In this document: positions 10,690 to 22,560 of the stretch, one piece after another
Layout of the letters: each line of letters starts with the position of its first letter
Numbering within the stretch: position 1 is the stretch's first letter
Assembly: GCA_037355855.1 (NCBI GenBank)
Contig: CM074758.1
Location: 407,001 to 471,000, forward strand
DNA: 64,000 nucleotides
Direction: 5' to 3'
Source of the DNA: Pseudo-nitzschia pungens
Taxonomy: Eukaryota > Bacillariophyta > Bacillariophyceae > Bacillariales > Bacillariaceae
Notes under the pieces: model-generated
Told to the model about the DNA's origin: nothing
The model's database searches: none
Seen by the model: only the letters and a program-made list of their open reading frames with translations
Made by a program: the position numbers and the translations under genes

Positions 10690-11400
10690 TGGTAGCATCA
10701 TCATTTGCTCAGATACATTGAAGAACAACCCGGACGTCGTCCTTGCTGTTACTGCAGCAAGGATGAGGTCCTCATTGTTCTTCAATACGTCCGATGCACA
10801 CTGCAAGGCCCAGGGTATTGCTGGACCTTGGAGTATGCTTCTGATGCGATGCACAGGACGGAGCGGATCATAATCCGGGAATTTCGTACCGATAGGGATC
10901 CGACATCCAGAGTTGCGTCGTCAGCGTTTTCCTCACCAACCCGAGAGGATCCTCAATCTTCGTCATCTCACGTCGTTATGAATTCTGTGAGCAGGTCGTC
11001 CTTCCAATTACTGCAGCAAGGATGAGCTGATCGTTGTTCTTCAATTCATCCGATGCATACTGCAAGTCCCAGGGTATTGCTGGAACTTGGAGCACGCATC
11101 AGTTGAGTTGCACAACAATGAGCAGATCGTCCTTGCTGCGTTCATGCTGTCGAGAATTCATGACGACACGAGATGACGAAGATTGAGGATCCTCTTCGAT
11201 GAGCAGGTCGTCCTTCCAATTACTGCAGCAAGGATGAGCTGATCGTTGTTCTTCAATTCAACCGATGCATACTGCAAGTCCCAGGGTATTGCTGGAACTT
11301 GGAGCACGCATCAGTTGAGTTGCACAACAATGAGCAGATCGTCCTTGCTGCGTTCATGCTGCGGTAACGAAGAGGGTCGGCGGCGAGGTTTTGGGTCGAC

Positions 11401-11494
11401 GCGAAGGCGAAGGCGTAAACCGAGACTGGGATAAGGCCGTTCCGGGGAGCGGTCTTGGCCTTATCCCAATCTCGGTTTACCCCTTCGCCTTTGC
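11401..11494. repeat. 38-bp inverted repeat with 18-bp spacer
   Basis: The left arm at 11401-11438 (ending GGGATAAGGCC) is the reverse complement of the right arm at 11457-11494 (starting GGCCTTATCCC) with three mismatches. A third relative of the right arm lies at about 12595-12650 in direct orientation. The two direct copies bracket the 164-bp array. Confidence 0.85.
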
Positions 11495-11540
11495 ATGAAC
11501 CGGGGGAAATTTCGCACGGGGTATTGGCACATGATCGTTC

Positions 11541-12372
11541 TGGCTGCGGTGACAGAGCATGGCGAAGCCTTGTACTTTGCATCAGATGCATTGAAGAACA
11601 ACAAAGAGGTCATCGTCCTTGCTGTTACCGCAGCAAGGACGACCTGCTCATTGTTCTGTATCTCATCGCATCAGGTGCATCGAAAAACAACAAGGAGGTC
11701 GTCCTGGCTGCGGTGACAGAGCATGGCGAAGCCTTGTACTTTGCATCAGATGCATTGAAGAACAACAAAGAGGTCATCGTCCTTGCTGTTACCGCAGCAA
11801 GGACGACCTGCTCATTGTTCTGTATCTCATCGCATCAGGTGCATCGAAAAACAACAAGGAGGTCGTCCTGGCTGCGGTGACAGAGCATGGCGAAGCCTTG
11901 TACTTTGCATCAGATGCATTGAAGAACAACAAAGAGGTCATCGTCCTTGCTGTTACCGCAGCAAGGACGACCTGCTCATTGTTCTGTATCTCGTCGCATC
12001 AGGTGCATCGAAGAACAACAAGGAGGTCGTCCTGGCTGCGGTGACAGAGCATGGCGAAGCCTTGTACTTTGCATCAGATGCATTGAAGAACAACAAAGAG
12101 GTCATCGTCCTTGCTGTTACCGCAGCAAGGATGACCTGCTCATTGTTCTGTATCTCATCGCATCAGGTGCATCGAAAAACAACAAGGAGGTCGTCCTGGC
12201 TGCGGTGACAGAGCATGGCGAAGCCTTGTACTTTGCATCAGATGCATTGAAGAACAACAAAGAGGTCATCGTCCTTGCTGTTACCGCAGCAAGGACGACC
12301 TGCTCATTGTTCTGTATCTCATCGCATCAGGTGCATCGAAGAACAACAAGGAGGTCGTCCTGGCTGCGGTGA
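11541..12372. repeat. 164-bp tandem repeat, about five near-identical units
   Basis: The unit starting GGCTGCGGTGACAGAGCATG recurs every 164 bp (about 11541, 11708, 11872, 12036, 12200, last one partial at 12364) with only a few substitutions. Because 164 is not divisible by three, each unit is read in a different frame, yet frames of about 141 codons stay open. Each unit holds a 12-bp perfect stem, TCGTCCTTGCTG, six-base loop, then its reverse complement (first at 11613-11642), inside a longer imperfect inverted repeat of about 45-bp arms. Confidence 0.85.
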
Positions 12373-12663
12373 CAGAGCATGGCGAAGCCTTGTACTTTGC
12401 ATCAAAAGCGAATGGCGAAGCCTCGGAGTAATTATGCATCGGACGAATTGAAGAACAACAAGATGTCGTTAGATGGCGAAGCCTTAAAGTTCTTCAACTC
12501 GTTCGGTGCAAACTCAATGACCAAGACATACTGTAAACCATACCACTGGACCATGTTGGAAGTGATCTCCTCCAAGGCGTTCACGCCTTGGGCTTATCCC
12601 AATCTCGCTTTTACGCCTTCGCCTTTGCATGAACCGGGGGAAAGTTCGCACCTCGCTGACGGA

Positions 12664-12750
12664 ACAAGGGAAAAGGAGACAGTGCTTCGGGGTTGACGAC
12701 ACCGAAGACAAAGTGTCGTCAATCCAGAAGAACGTCTCGTTTTCCCTTGT
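12664..12750. repeat. Nested inverted repeat (MITE-like hairpin)
   Basis: Outer arms at 12664-12680 and 12734-12750 (ACAAGGGAAAAGGAGAC and its complement, one mismatch) enclose inner arms at 12693-12702 and 12713-12722 (TTGACGACAC and its perfect complement). The 87-bp block would fold into an interrupted hairpin. It lies just right of the repeat array. Confidence 0.75.
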
Positions 12751-13184
12751 TGCGCCTTTCGATTGGCGCTTGCTTGCGGAGGATGAAAAGGAGATGATGG
12801 AGGAGCTGATGGGTGCGTTGCTGAGGGAAGGATCGTTGGTTTTTTCCATCGGAGAACCGAGAGCACGGGGGACGTAGAAGGCGGGCGCCAAAGGCCGTAG
12901 TGGCAGAGCCCGCCTTCGACGTCAACCGGTAGGGGATCCTCAGGAACAGGTGCAGCCGGGTCGATCAGGGGTGGGATTGCAGAGCGTTCGGAAGTCACCA
13001 TCATCGATGAATAGGCAAGTAATGGTGAGTCAGATCAGCTTCTTACCTTACCGGTATTGTTGTAATGTTTTCTATTTTATTTCGGGTCAATTCTGGAAAA
13101 TGAAAAAAGTCTGACTTTTGATTTGGTTGTGATTCCAAACCATTCTTCTTGTTGTTTTCCGTGGTTTGAGTTTTGGAACCAAAA
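12751..13184. other. Possible coding remnant, otherwise no gene
   Basis: A short open plus-strand stretch reads FDWRLLAEDEKEMMEELMG and stops at 12877; it could be a broken gene piece attached to the repeat array. Nothing else is seen. Confidence 0.3.
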
Positions 13185-13345
13185 GGACTGACTCTGAGAA
13201 GCTTCGGAGGTTGGATCTATTCGTAAACTAATCTTACTTTGGAAGACCGACTTCGTTTAACGGTCGGAATTGTATCAGAACTTCAAGGAGAAATAATATG
13301 ATCAATAATTCATACCGGTAAGGCTACGATTGAATAATCACTGAT
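13185..13345 (-). repeat. Dispersed repeat family 1, inverted copy
   Basis: The reverse complement of this stretch aligns with 36640-36795. Shared blocks are GAAGTTCTGATACAATTCCG, GACGAAGTCGGTCTTC, CGAATxGAxCC, TTCTCAG and GTCCTTTTGGTTC, followed outward by ATTCAATCGTAG. The core holds a small stem, CCGAC...GTCGG. Confidence 0.75.
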
Positions 13346-16085
13346 AATTACTCTCAGGAGTAACTTCTGTTCCGCTGTAACTCCCGGCCCGTGTCGGACG
13401 GGACGGACTGATTTTGCGTGTTGCTGGGTGCATGTGCCTGGTACGGAACTTGTACTTGCAAGTACAGTACAAGTTACCATGGCCATCCGGAGGTTCGTCA
13501 AAAAATACAACGCAAAAACTGGCCTACAGTAACCTTACCGTACCGGTACAGGGGTTGGAAGAAACTACAGTAGTAATACAGCAAGCTGAAGTTCATTCCC
13601 ACTCTATCCAATGACGCAAGATCTAACCAGCAAGAAGCAGACCAACCAAGACAAGAAAGTTACCAAAGAACCCTTTCGGCAGTCCCGATGACCACTACTA
13701 ACAAGCAAGAAGTGTCACCTGTTGTTATTGCATGTCGTACCGTACTAGGAGTATCGTCTGTCCAACACACTCCTGTGATTTGGCAACGTCCATGTACTAG
13801 TACCTTGTTTCTGCTTCGCCAGATCAAATTCTTCATTCAACTGACGATACTTCTCTAAGATTTCGAGGGTCACACGCAGCTCATATGGATATGAAAGGAC
13901 ATGCAGGAATGACGTAAGAACTCATCAGAGCCAAGATCCAAACACAGATTCGGTCGCTCACAAAATGGATTTTAAACTACTAGGAGTATGCATAAGGTTA
14001 CCAAAAGGCCGACAGTATACTAAGATAAGAAACTTTGGGATCAGCGAGCGAGTACTAATGGAGAGACGACGCAATAGAGCAATTGGAAGCAATCGACAGC
14101 AATCGAAACGCCGTACTGGCAATAAAGCAATTGGCAGCAATCGAAACGCCGTTCGACCGGCAATATGGCAATCGACAGCAATCGAAACACGATGAAGCAG
14201 CAGAGATTTGTTCCCACTCCAGCGCTCATGGAGACAGAGCTCTCGGATAATATTGACAGTGGTGTTGTAGAAGTTTATGACTTCCTCCAAATGATGAAAG
14301 ATCTCCGGCTGGAACAATTTGAAAATCCGCCAGAAGAAGAGGAGGAGGAGGAGGTTTAAGATTTGTTACAAGACATGTAGACTGCTCCAGTTTAATATCA
14401 AATAGAACTGCTTACTTACTGTATATCAATGCGTTGCAGTTCCCCCTGTATCATAAGTCGTCGCTGTTTCCCTGTATATCAAACGCTTTGCTGTAGCTGC
14501 TGTCCCCCCTGTATTGTATCCATGCGTTGTTGAAGATCGACGCGTTCTCTTTTCAACAACAAACAGTTCCATTCAGTTCCATGCATCGCTCAAGTTGACA
14601 GCATCACTTATTCATATTGAAATCTCTCTTTCGAGAGAGGCCGGAACTCTACAGCAACCCTAGTAGCACTGCTGATAGTAGGGTGGACATAGCTACTAGC
14701 CCCAACAAATGACAGTCACCATACAAGACTAGCCGGACCTTCTTGCTTACACAAGAAGAAGCGGCTCGGCAAAAGAAAAGAATGAATCCGTAGTCACCCG
14801 AAAGAAACACTTTCAATATCGACGCGTTGCTGTTCTCCCCCCGTAGTATATCGACGCGTTGCTGCTCGCTGCTGCTCGCTGCTGTATCGATTTCGTCTTG
14901 GCTGCGCTAGTAGGGTATCCCTTTACAGTACAAAAACAACGCGTTGGACCTAGCACAAAACCCAGTACGTTATTTCCTGCTTGCTGCTGCTTGCTGCTCC
15001 CCTATAGTATCGACGCGTTGCTGCTGCTTGCCGCTGTATCGATTTTGTCAAGGGCGATGCTAGGGTATGATTTCGCACCACAAAAACAACGCGTCGAACC
15101 TAGCAAAACCCTATCTATCCCCTGTATATCGACGCTTCGCTGCTGTTTGCTACTCGCTGTTTGCTAAGGTTGATTACTCGCTGTTTGCTGCTTGCTGTCA
15201 TCCTGTTTCGACTGAGCTGTGATGTGTCAATACGTGTTATTATCGTGTTCTTTTTTGCATTTTTTACATGCGTTCGCCCTTTTCGTGTCACACTACAAAT
15301 CGTGGAAATATTGTAATTTTGGACGATCCTGGTACAAAAGGTCCGTAGAAACCCTGAAGAAATATCGGTAAATCTTCTTACTTCTGTTACCGTACAAGGT
15401 GATGTCCCACCACCAGCCAGGGGTAATTTACCGGTATGACCCCTGTCACCAGCCACACCAGCTTCACGACCTTCTGGAGGAACAATTCCGACTTCGACTC
15501 GACGGACCCAAAACACGTTTCGACGTACCGTACTGTACTATAATACATACTATCAATACTCATCTCATCAACACAGCATCTCGGTTCGCTATCCCGTACC
15601 ATTCCTTTATGTACCGGTACGTATTGTAGATATGATATAAATAAGTAAGGTTTCCCTCAACCTACTGCTGCAGTCCCCATCCCACATCTAGGAGATACGA
15701 GTAGTTACTTGTACCGTACGTACACTTGTACTGATACTGACAAACGACCGTAGCAGCAGCAGCGCTCACATCATCTTCCGATGTACAAGTAACTTCTAAG
15801 GTAACCTTACGAAGAAAGTTCGTACGAGGACGACGACCGACGAGCTCTCTCACCAAAGCATCCTCCAACGAGCAACGAGCCCAAGCAACGCCATCGCCCG
15901 TAACCTTACGGTAATTAACCTTACCTGTATTGGACACCATAATCAACCTCGAGTTTGCGACGTTCCTTGTTGATTGAGTGATTGATCGGTAGAATTGAAT
16001 TGAATTGAATTGAATTGAATAGATTGAATCGAATCCAAGTCGAACAGAACAGAACACAACACAACACAACACAACACAACACACC
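13346..16085. other. Intergenic DNA with minisatellites
   Basis: No gene is supported. The stretch contains a degenerate tandem repeat at 14082-14190 (GGCAATCGACAGCAATCGAA units), a duplicated block at 14849-15140, and scattered TACCGGTA and TAACCTTAC motifs. Just upstream of the NDUFB10 start codon are (GAATT)n at about 15983-16020 and (AACAC)n at about 16045-16083, which probably lie in its promoter or 5' leader. Confidence 0.5.
14849..15140. repeat. Tandem duplication, about 155-bp period
   Basis: Two copies begin with TATCGACGCGTTGCTGCT, continue through GCTGTATCGATTTxGTC and end with ACAAAAACAACGCGT and ACCTAGCA. They start at about 14850 and 15007. Shorter relatives of the GACGCGTTGCTG core occur from 14430 onward. 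Confidence 0.7.
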
Positions 16086-17141
16086 ATGTCTCCTCCATCC
16101 GCCAATCCCACAACCGGAAAGTCCCACTATGCCGAGAAAATCAAGCTCCACGAGGGATCCTTGAAGCCGTATGCGCACGAAGAATTGGGAACCGCCGACG
16201 ACGTACGTAGACGATGATGCTATTGCGCAACAGCGGGTGACGAACGAGAAAAGAAAGATGCTCTCGTTCGGGGGCGGAGGCCGCTCTGGCTGGCTTGGGT
16301 CGGAGCGAAGTCCCCGAATGGAAATGCGGAGGACTGCAATTGCTGCAACGATCCCAAAGGCTCTTGCCTTTGGGGAGGGCGTCGAAATGTTGTTTGTTTG
16401 TTTGTTTTGTTTGTTTGTTTGTTTGTTTGTTTGTTTGTTTGTTGGAAAGGTCTGCGTCCAGAAGCATTTGAAAACACCCGGGCTATCCCCGGACTGTTTT
16501 GCATTGCATCTCGTCTCACCGTTTCCTCTCTTTGTGTTGTTTTGTGCGTCTCTTGGATTTTGAACTCATCCGTTCCGGAATTGTCTGTCCGTTTCGGCCC
16601 TCGGATGGTGCTCAAAACCGACTTGCCACCCAACCATGGCGTTTCCCATTTCTGCTACACGTGCGCACCGAATCGTATTTTATATCCGACTCTGAATTGG
16701 ATTGAATTTTTCGGATCATTCGAATCATTCGGGATGTTTGCTTGACGAAAAAATGCGATGCGTGGATCGGCCAATCGATCCGATCGGATCGGATCCAATT
16801 CTGTCCAAATGCAATCCATTTTCAATACCAATGTTCTCAATACTATGCCATGCCATGCCATGCTACGCCACGCCATGCTATACCATCCGCAGACCGGACG
16901 CGCCAAGGACCCCGTCAAGTACCTGCTGTCGACGGAGCAGCGGGCCCGGGAGCGACAGGTGGCCTACGAAACGGTTCGGTTGCTGCGGGAGGACGTCATC
17001 GAGTGCTACCGCAAATCGGGAGTCAACCACTACACGGAGTGCAAGGAAATCAACCAGAAATACTTTGATCTGGTGACCAAGAAGGACATGGGACAGCTTC
17101 ATCCCAACTGGAAGAATGCCGAAAAGTTCGACGGGTGGTAA
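16086..17141 (+). CDS. NDUFB10: Mitochondrial complex I subunit NDUFB10
   Basis: Two exons, 16086-16202 and 16893-17141, join in phase 0 across a 690-nt GTACGT...CCGCAG intron and give 121 residues. Exon 2 begins TGRAKDPVKYLL and contains ECYRKSGVNHYTEC. Plant NDUFB10 carries the closely matching pattern KDPVxMLxxRE...CYRVEGVNHYQKC, and the length fits the short plant type. NDUFB10 is an accessory subunit of the proton-pumping membrane arm of NADH:ubiquinone oxidoreductase in the inner mitochondrial membrane. The paired cysteines (11 residues apart) resemble the disulfide cysteines of the family, imported by the intermembrane-space route. Exon 1 (MSPPSANPTTGKSHYAEKI) is not conserved in my memory, so the start rests on the ATG and clean splice sites. 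Confidence 0.82.
16389..16443 (+). repeat. (GTTT)n microsatellite in the NDUFB10 intron
   Basis: Thirteen or so GTTT/GTTTT units occupy the middle of the single intron. The rest of the intron also has low-complexity segments (GATCGGATC, and CCATGCCATG near the acceptor). Confidence 0.85.
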
Positions 17142-18779
17142 ACAAAAACGAAACAAAGAGTGTGTCTGCGTGGATGGTTATGTGGATGGATGGATGGATG
17201 GATGACCGCAACAATTCGTTCCGAAACAATGGTGTCGCTGGTTTCGCCGTTCCTTCGGACAGCCACCGCACCACACCGCAACAAAAGATAATAAAATCAC
17301 AATGGCGTGAATGAATCATTCTGGATGGAATCCCATCCATGGTTTCAAAAGCGTCCTCACGACCTATTGCTGCACACGTGCATGTGTGGTATCGGGAAAT
17401 GAGAACAAAAACAAACAGAACAGTCGTCCTCTTGCTGGCGCAGGAGGGTCTAATCACAAACCTAATACCGTAAAAACAAGAAAAATTACAAAGGTGATAC
17501 ATGTGCGTCCGTGTTCAAAGGCAAAAGCGATCGAACGAACAAACGCGTGCATGCATGCATGCATGCATGCACTCGTGGCCGGAAACGGCTCTTGCACGCA
17601 CGTCGCGTTGTGGCAGTCCGTTTTGCATTCCGTGTTTCACCACTCCTTGTTGGGTTGCGTTGCAATGTATTGTATTGCGTTGCGTTGCAATGTATTGCGT
17701 TTGAGTACCCCTCGGTGCCAGAGGCTCCCGAACCGTACGCAGCGTGCCATCCCGGGCGATTGGCGTCGTTCTATGCGTTTCAGTTTTTGCATGTCCCGGT
17801 CAAAGACACCGGAGGCGGAACGCGGCGACGATCGGAAGGACGCATGCATCGCGGAAAACAATCATTGCATTCAATCGCATCGCATCACACCGCACGACGA
17901 CGATGCGTTCCTCGTTTGCACCGGAAAACGAAACGAAACGAAACGAAACGAAGCCTCCACCATTCCGATTCCGCGCACGTGTATGGTTGTCGTGCCAGAG
18001 AACGCAAAGACAGTGAGGTCGAGCTTGGTTGTCTCGCATCCGATATTCGTTTTCTGTTTGCAAAGCATTTGTTTTCGGGTTCCAAGTTTCGGTCGCGGTA
18101 TCCATTCGAGGTGAAGAGATGTTGCAAGATCGCTATCACCCCCCTGGCGATTCTGACACGAAGAGAGAGAGAGCACAGCTTCTTGATTTTTGCTGTTGCT
18201 TGGTTTTTTTTTTATTGTTGTTGTTGTTGTTGTTGTTCGGATTCGCTATCTCTTGCATCCAGAGCTTACTGTTGTTGTTGTTGTTCTTCGGATTCGTTAT
18301 CCCTTGTATCCGGAGCTTACATTGCGTACTCAGTACACTGCATGGCTGGTGCCTTGATCTGGATTATTACCAAAAAGCAACGGAGCGTAAGAAGGAGTAC
18401 TATCGAGGTGATCAACTTTTTGCAGAACCCAGCAGCAATACGTTTGACTGGTGGTGAAAATGAATTAGTGTTGCTTCTTCTTTCTTTTGGAGATCTGGGA
18501 ACCAACAAACTTCGAGAAGAAACATCCTCCTCCGGTCCTCGTCAGAGTATAATGGAATGGAAGGGGGGGCATTCGAATCGCATTCGGAGTTGCGAGTTGA
18601 TCCCTCCTCCTTCTGTCTGAAGAAACATCGTGCATGATCCGGTAACCCTTTCTGGTATATTGACGACAGCAAATAGAGAGCACCAAGAAAGGAATAATAT
18701 ACATCACTCGGTTGATATTTGCCCGTCGGCAATATGTAGGAACTGTGGCAAAACAGTGGATAGCGTTAACAACAATGGT

Positions 18780-19035
18780 GCTATACCCGGGCTTTTGTAA
18801 CTGGTACAAATCGTACTGGAACCGAGGTCACTTGACTGTTAGCACCCATAGCCACTTGGAATAAGGCTGTTGCTAAGACTGTTGCTATGGCTGTTGTTGC
18901 TAAGCGTGCTGCTTAGCACACAGCCTACTAGCACCTTGTAGGAGATAGCTCCTGGTGCTGCTGGGGCTGATACTACCCGTAGATCTGGTGGTACAGTTCC
19001 CTATACAGCAGGGACCTTAGCATCTTGGAGGAAGG
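18780..19035 (+). repeat. Dispersed repeat family 2, copy A
   Basis: This block aligns with the reverse complement of 36110-36365. Shared words in order are ACCCGG, ACAAATCGTAC, GTTAGCACCCATA, GAATAAG, CTGTTGCTAAG, TTAGCACACAGC, CTAGCACC, GTTAGG/GTAGGAGATAG and CCTTAGCA. Neither copy keeps an open frame throughout, so it looks like a decayed mobile or repeated sequence. Confidence 0.65.
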
Positions 19036-22000
19036 AGGTGAATTCAACATATCACATCATGCTTCCGCTCTAGTACCTCTGATGCATTGTTTTTAGTACA
19101 ACATGAATTCAAGAAGAACCGCAGTAGTAGTCCTCCTTTTCCTACCACTAGCTACTAGTACTACTACTAGCAATGATCGATTGATCATCATCAAGCCCGG
19201 CAAGACGAGCACCAGCACGACTTTTTAGAGCAAAAGAGCAGACGATGATGCTTATCACCATGATATCATCTTGCAGAAAAAGATTGCGTCAGTATTTGGT
19301 TCAAAATGCGGGAAATACCAACAGTCTGCTGAGATGTATTTTTTTGCGGAAAGCACTGAGGAGTGCAACTCCTCAGTCTTTAGTATCGTCAGTGGTAATT
19401 GGGGCCAACCACCACCACTAGCAGCAGCAGCAGTTAGGCTGACTAAGCAGAGGACTGTACATTGGAAAAAGTTTATCTTTGAATTTTTAATATGCGTTGA
19501 TATCTGTCCCTCGACAGCAGTATCAACTCTGTGGTTGACAGCAATAACAACAATATCAATGGTGCACGGAGTGCTGACAAGCAGCGGGAAGGCAACAAGG
19601 ATATCGTCATACGAGAAGTTAGCGCCTTTTGCCCTAGATATCAAACATCTTGACAAATTCGAAGACCATTAAGACCATTAGCTTATTATCAATCATTCCG
19701 TTCCCCGAAAGAATAGCTGTCGAAACAGCTCTCGTCCGCGATTGGACTTGAATCAGTTGAGAGGTCGATTCGCTTTGTAGAAATGCTTGTCACTTGTCCT
19801 CGTCGATAGTATATCCGAATCACGCTGCTCCCCCCGTAATACTAGTAGCCCCGGGACAGCAGTTCCTGATTCTTGCTGGATTCAACTCGATTGCTTGCAT
19901 CATCGACGTTAACTTCGATGTTCCGAATGCTTGCGCGCGATGTTTGCTCCAAGCGCCATTCGCGGTCGCAGCATGCATCGGACACGCTGCTGGGCGTCGC
20001 AGTGGAATCCCGTACTGCGTCTGCTCGCCTTGGCGTTTTTTCTGCGGATCATTGTGCTGGACGGAATAGTCCCCGATCAGAGATGAAGATACACTCGATC
20101 GGTGCGTCCCTTGTATCGGCAACGTTCGAAGCCTTCGAGGTGCTGCCAGGGCGTACCGTTAACTCCCGTACTCGGTATACGTGCCTTCCACTCGCTGGCC
20201 GGTTTCGGCTTCGACGCTGTTGCCGTTTGCGTTTGCAACAATCCAATTGCTTTGCAACTCTTGAACGTCCTTTTCAAGCCGAACGAGCACTCGCAACAGG
20301 GCACGTCGTGTCCCCGCAATCGGCACGCCGTTGCTTGTCGTTGCGCGTCCTCGCAACGCCGCGGCGTTGGATTCCGTTCGCCGGAATTCATCGCAACGAC
20401 GGATGCTCCCAAGTTTTGTCCGCGCTGTCGGGGAAGCGGCGAAACCAATACAATCCACCGGCTGGTCTGTGCTGTACCGTACCGGTGCTGCCCCTTGGAC
20501 ATCTCCTGTTTTAAAGCGACCACCGCCAGCTCCACTCCACTCCACTCCACTCCACTACCAGTCGTTGGATGCGCAACTTCGACCGGGATCAGTGAACACC
20601 TGCGTGTGCCTCGTCGCTCCTTCTCCGTTCGCAGCTTCCACCGCAATCGAATCGAATCGAATCAAATCAACCCCGGTGCATCCCGATCGATCGACCGATC
20701 GACCGATCGATCAATTGAATGAACGGAGTCGAGTGGAGTCGAATCAAATCAAATCGAATCGAATCGAATCGAATCCGCCGAAACGATGCAGCGAGGTGAT
20801 GATTGCGATTCTCCGAGGAAGGTTGAGAAACGAGAAGCGACCGGGACATGTGATCCCAATCCCGGTGGAGGTTGCCGAGACGAGAGGCTCTTTCCATCGA
20901 GTGCCGGGAGTGGACTGCGGCCGGGGGACACCCTCGAGGCAGAAAATGCCAAACGGGATTCCCATCGTCCGAGCGATTTGATTTGGCCACGCCTTCGAGC
21001 ACGGACCCGGAGAGAGTGGCTCTCGCAACGACCTTTGAAAAAAAACTGTGCACTCTCAAGAATGCGAACAGCAACCTTGCCGATCGGGACGAGAAAAGAT
21101 TCCGATTGCCGTTCGTTTGAGCGTTTCGAAAGATTGCCATTCTTCGAATCGGATTGTTCCCCACTTTGGTCCGTCCCCCTTCTGCCCCGGGCCGAGACTT
21201 GGTGTTGCCGCCACCCTGCTCGGTTTCACAGAACCGGAATGTTGCGAAATCAAATCGAATCAAATCGAATCGAATCCAATCCACAGAAGGGGATTCGATT
21301 CGATTCGATTCTTGCCCCGTTGCCTGCATCGCATCGCGTCGCGTCGGGGACCCTTCGATGTCTTTCACCGTCCGGACAACGAACCGAGTTTTGGTTTTGC
21401 ATCACATCCTCCAGCAGCGGATGGTTCGTTCGTCCGTTCGTTCGTTCGTCCGTTCGTTTGCATCATATCCATCTTGTGGAGCTCGGATCGGAGACGATGT
21501 TCGGGTGCGACACGTTCGGGGAAGAATCCGAGAAAGATACGATGCGAAACGATGCGATGCGAAGCCCGTGAGTGAGTGTTTGTGGCAATGATCCGTCGAC
21601 CGGGTTTCTTCCGGGCTCTGGCCACCGTCCCGGCATCGATGGTGTTCGTCCTTTCGAACGCCGAGACCTGGATCGGAGGATGTCGGATGCACTGCGTGGA
21701 TATGAAGTGAGGTTAAGGTTACTATTATCTACTACGTACTATTATTGTTTTAAAAGAGATTATTATTATCTGTCTTTGTGTCGTCGGGTGTCGACGGGTG
21801 TCGACAGGTGTCATCACGAACAGGGACAGACGAATCAAAAGAACGACAAACAGTTTCGTCCTGTTGACCGTGCGTTGAGTCTCTCTCTCTCTCTCTCTGT
21901 CTCTCTCAATCAACAGCCTCGGTTTTTTAATGTAGATTACAACGAAAGACATACATACCGTAATGTTACGGTATGATACCTATCTGTAAGATCTTACGAG

Positions 22001-22463
22001 TAAGGTTACAACCATTCCGAGCCATTTGCGGATTGGATGGGATATGATTGTTCGCGCAGCCGTCGGGAGGAATTTTACCGTACCGGTATGAGTAACTTAT
22101 GCAGTCATGCAGTGTATTGGTCATAAGATTTCGGCACAGTCATCCTGGGAGGTAAGGTTACCCAATATCTTCTTCGTTTAATTAAGCCGCCGCGCACTCT
22201 CCGCACAAGCAACGGTCCCCAAGAGTGTGGGTCGGTCATCACGAATGAACGAGCGGACGCGTTGAAAGCATCTAGAGATTGCGGGAAACTATAACAAGGG
22301 AATGATTCCACAGAAGGATCACAATCATTGTGTGTCAAAATCGTGAATGTCGTATTATCAAATTCTGTACAGACCCTTCCGATTCATTCGATCGTGGCAA
22401 TTTCGTTTTGGTCGAAGCTTGGTTGTGTTGAGATTGATGATGAGTCGTCCGTCCGCTCTCAAG

Positions 22464-22560
22464 TTACTACAAAATTCCGAACAGCTGTCCGTTGGTTCTA
22501 CGCACGTATGTACTAATTTCTACGTGGACTTGAGGACAGCTGTTAGGAACTTTGTAGTAG
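22464..22560. mobile_element. Short inverted-repeat element (MITE-like), copy 1
   Basis: 27-bp arms at 22464-22490 and 22534-22560 are inverted copies with three mismatches around a 43-bp centre. The left arm (ACTACAAAATTCCGAACAGC) recurs at 62722-62745 with one change. Shared terminal inverted repeats at unrelated sites suggest a miniature inverted-repeat transposable element. No flanking duplication can be assigned with confidence. Confidence 0.6.

Larger units (their letters stand above)
10690..12500. repeat. DUF4116-like degenerate repeat array
   Basis: Pieces of a repeat encoding ALYFASDALKNNKEVVLAAV followed by TEHGEAL recur throughout in several frames and in both orientations. This pattern (GEAL-YAS-LKN(N/D)KEVVLAAV) is what I know as the DUF4116 repeat, common in diatom genomes. 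Divergent copies lie at 10705-10860, 10998-11150 and 11206-11358 (the last two are near-identical direct repeats of about 155 bp). A uniform tandem core follows at 11541-12372 and degraded copies at 12400-12500. No frame stays in phase across the array, so it is not an intact protein gene; it looks like the debris of one. Confidence 0.65.

Noticed and set aside
11541..12372. CRISPR array or a protein gene made of the 141-codon frames
   Set aside because: Units are contiguous 164-bp tandem copies without variable spacers, and the period shifts frame, so neither a CRISPR nor a continuous repeat protein is possible.
12594..13004. 136-codon minus-strand frame
   Set aside because: It spans the nested inverted repeat and has Pro/Ser-rich sequence without a domain; the plus strand is equally open.
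17511..18620. 369-codon plus-strand frame
   Set aside because: It runs through (GCAT)n, (GTT)n and (CGAAA)n microsatellites, giving polyCys and Arg-rich junk; no domain, and other frames over it are open too.
19873..21571. Cluster of 130-260-codon frames on both strands, one with a CPRCRGSG zinc-knuckle look
   Set aside because: Frames are mutually exclusive, Arg/Ser-rich and end in (GAATC)n runs. The CxxCxGxG hint is a single half-motif, not the four copies of a DnaJ-type zinc domain.
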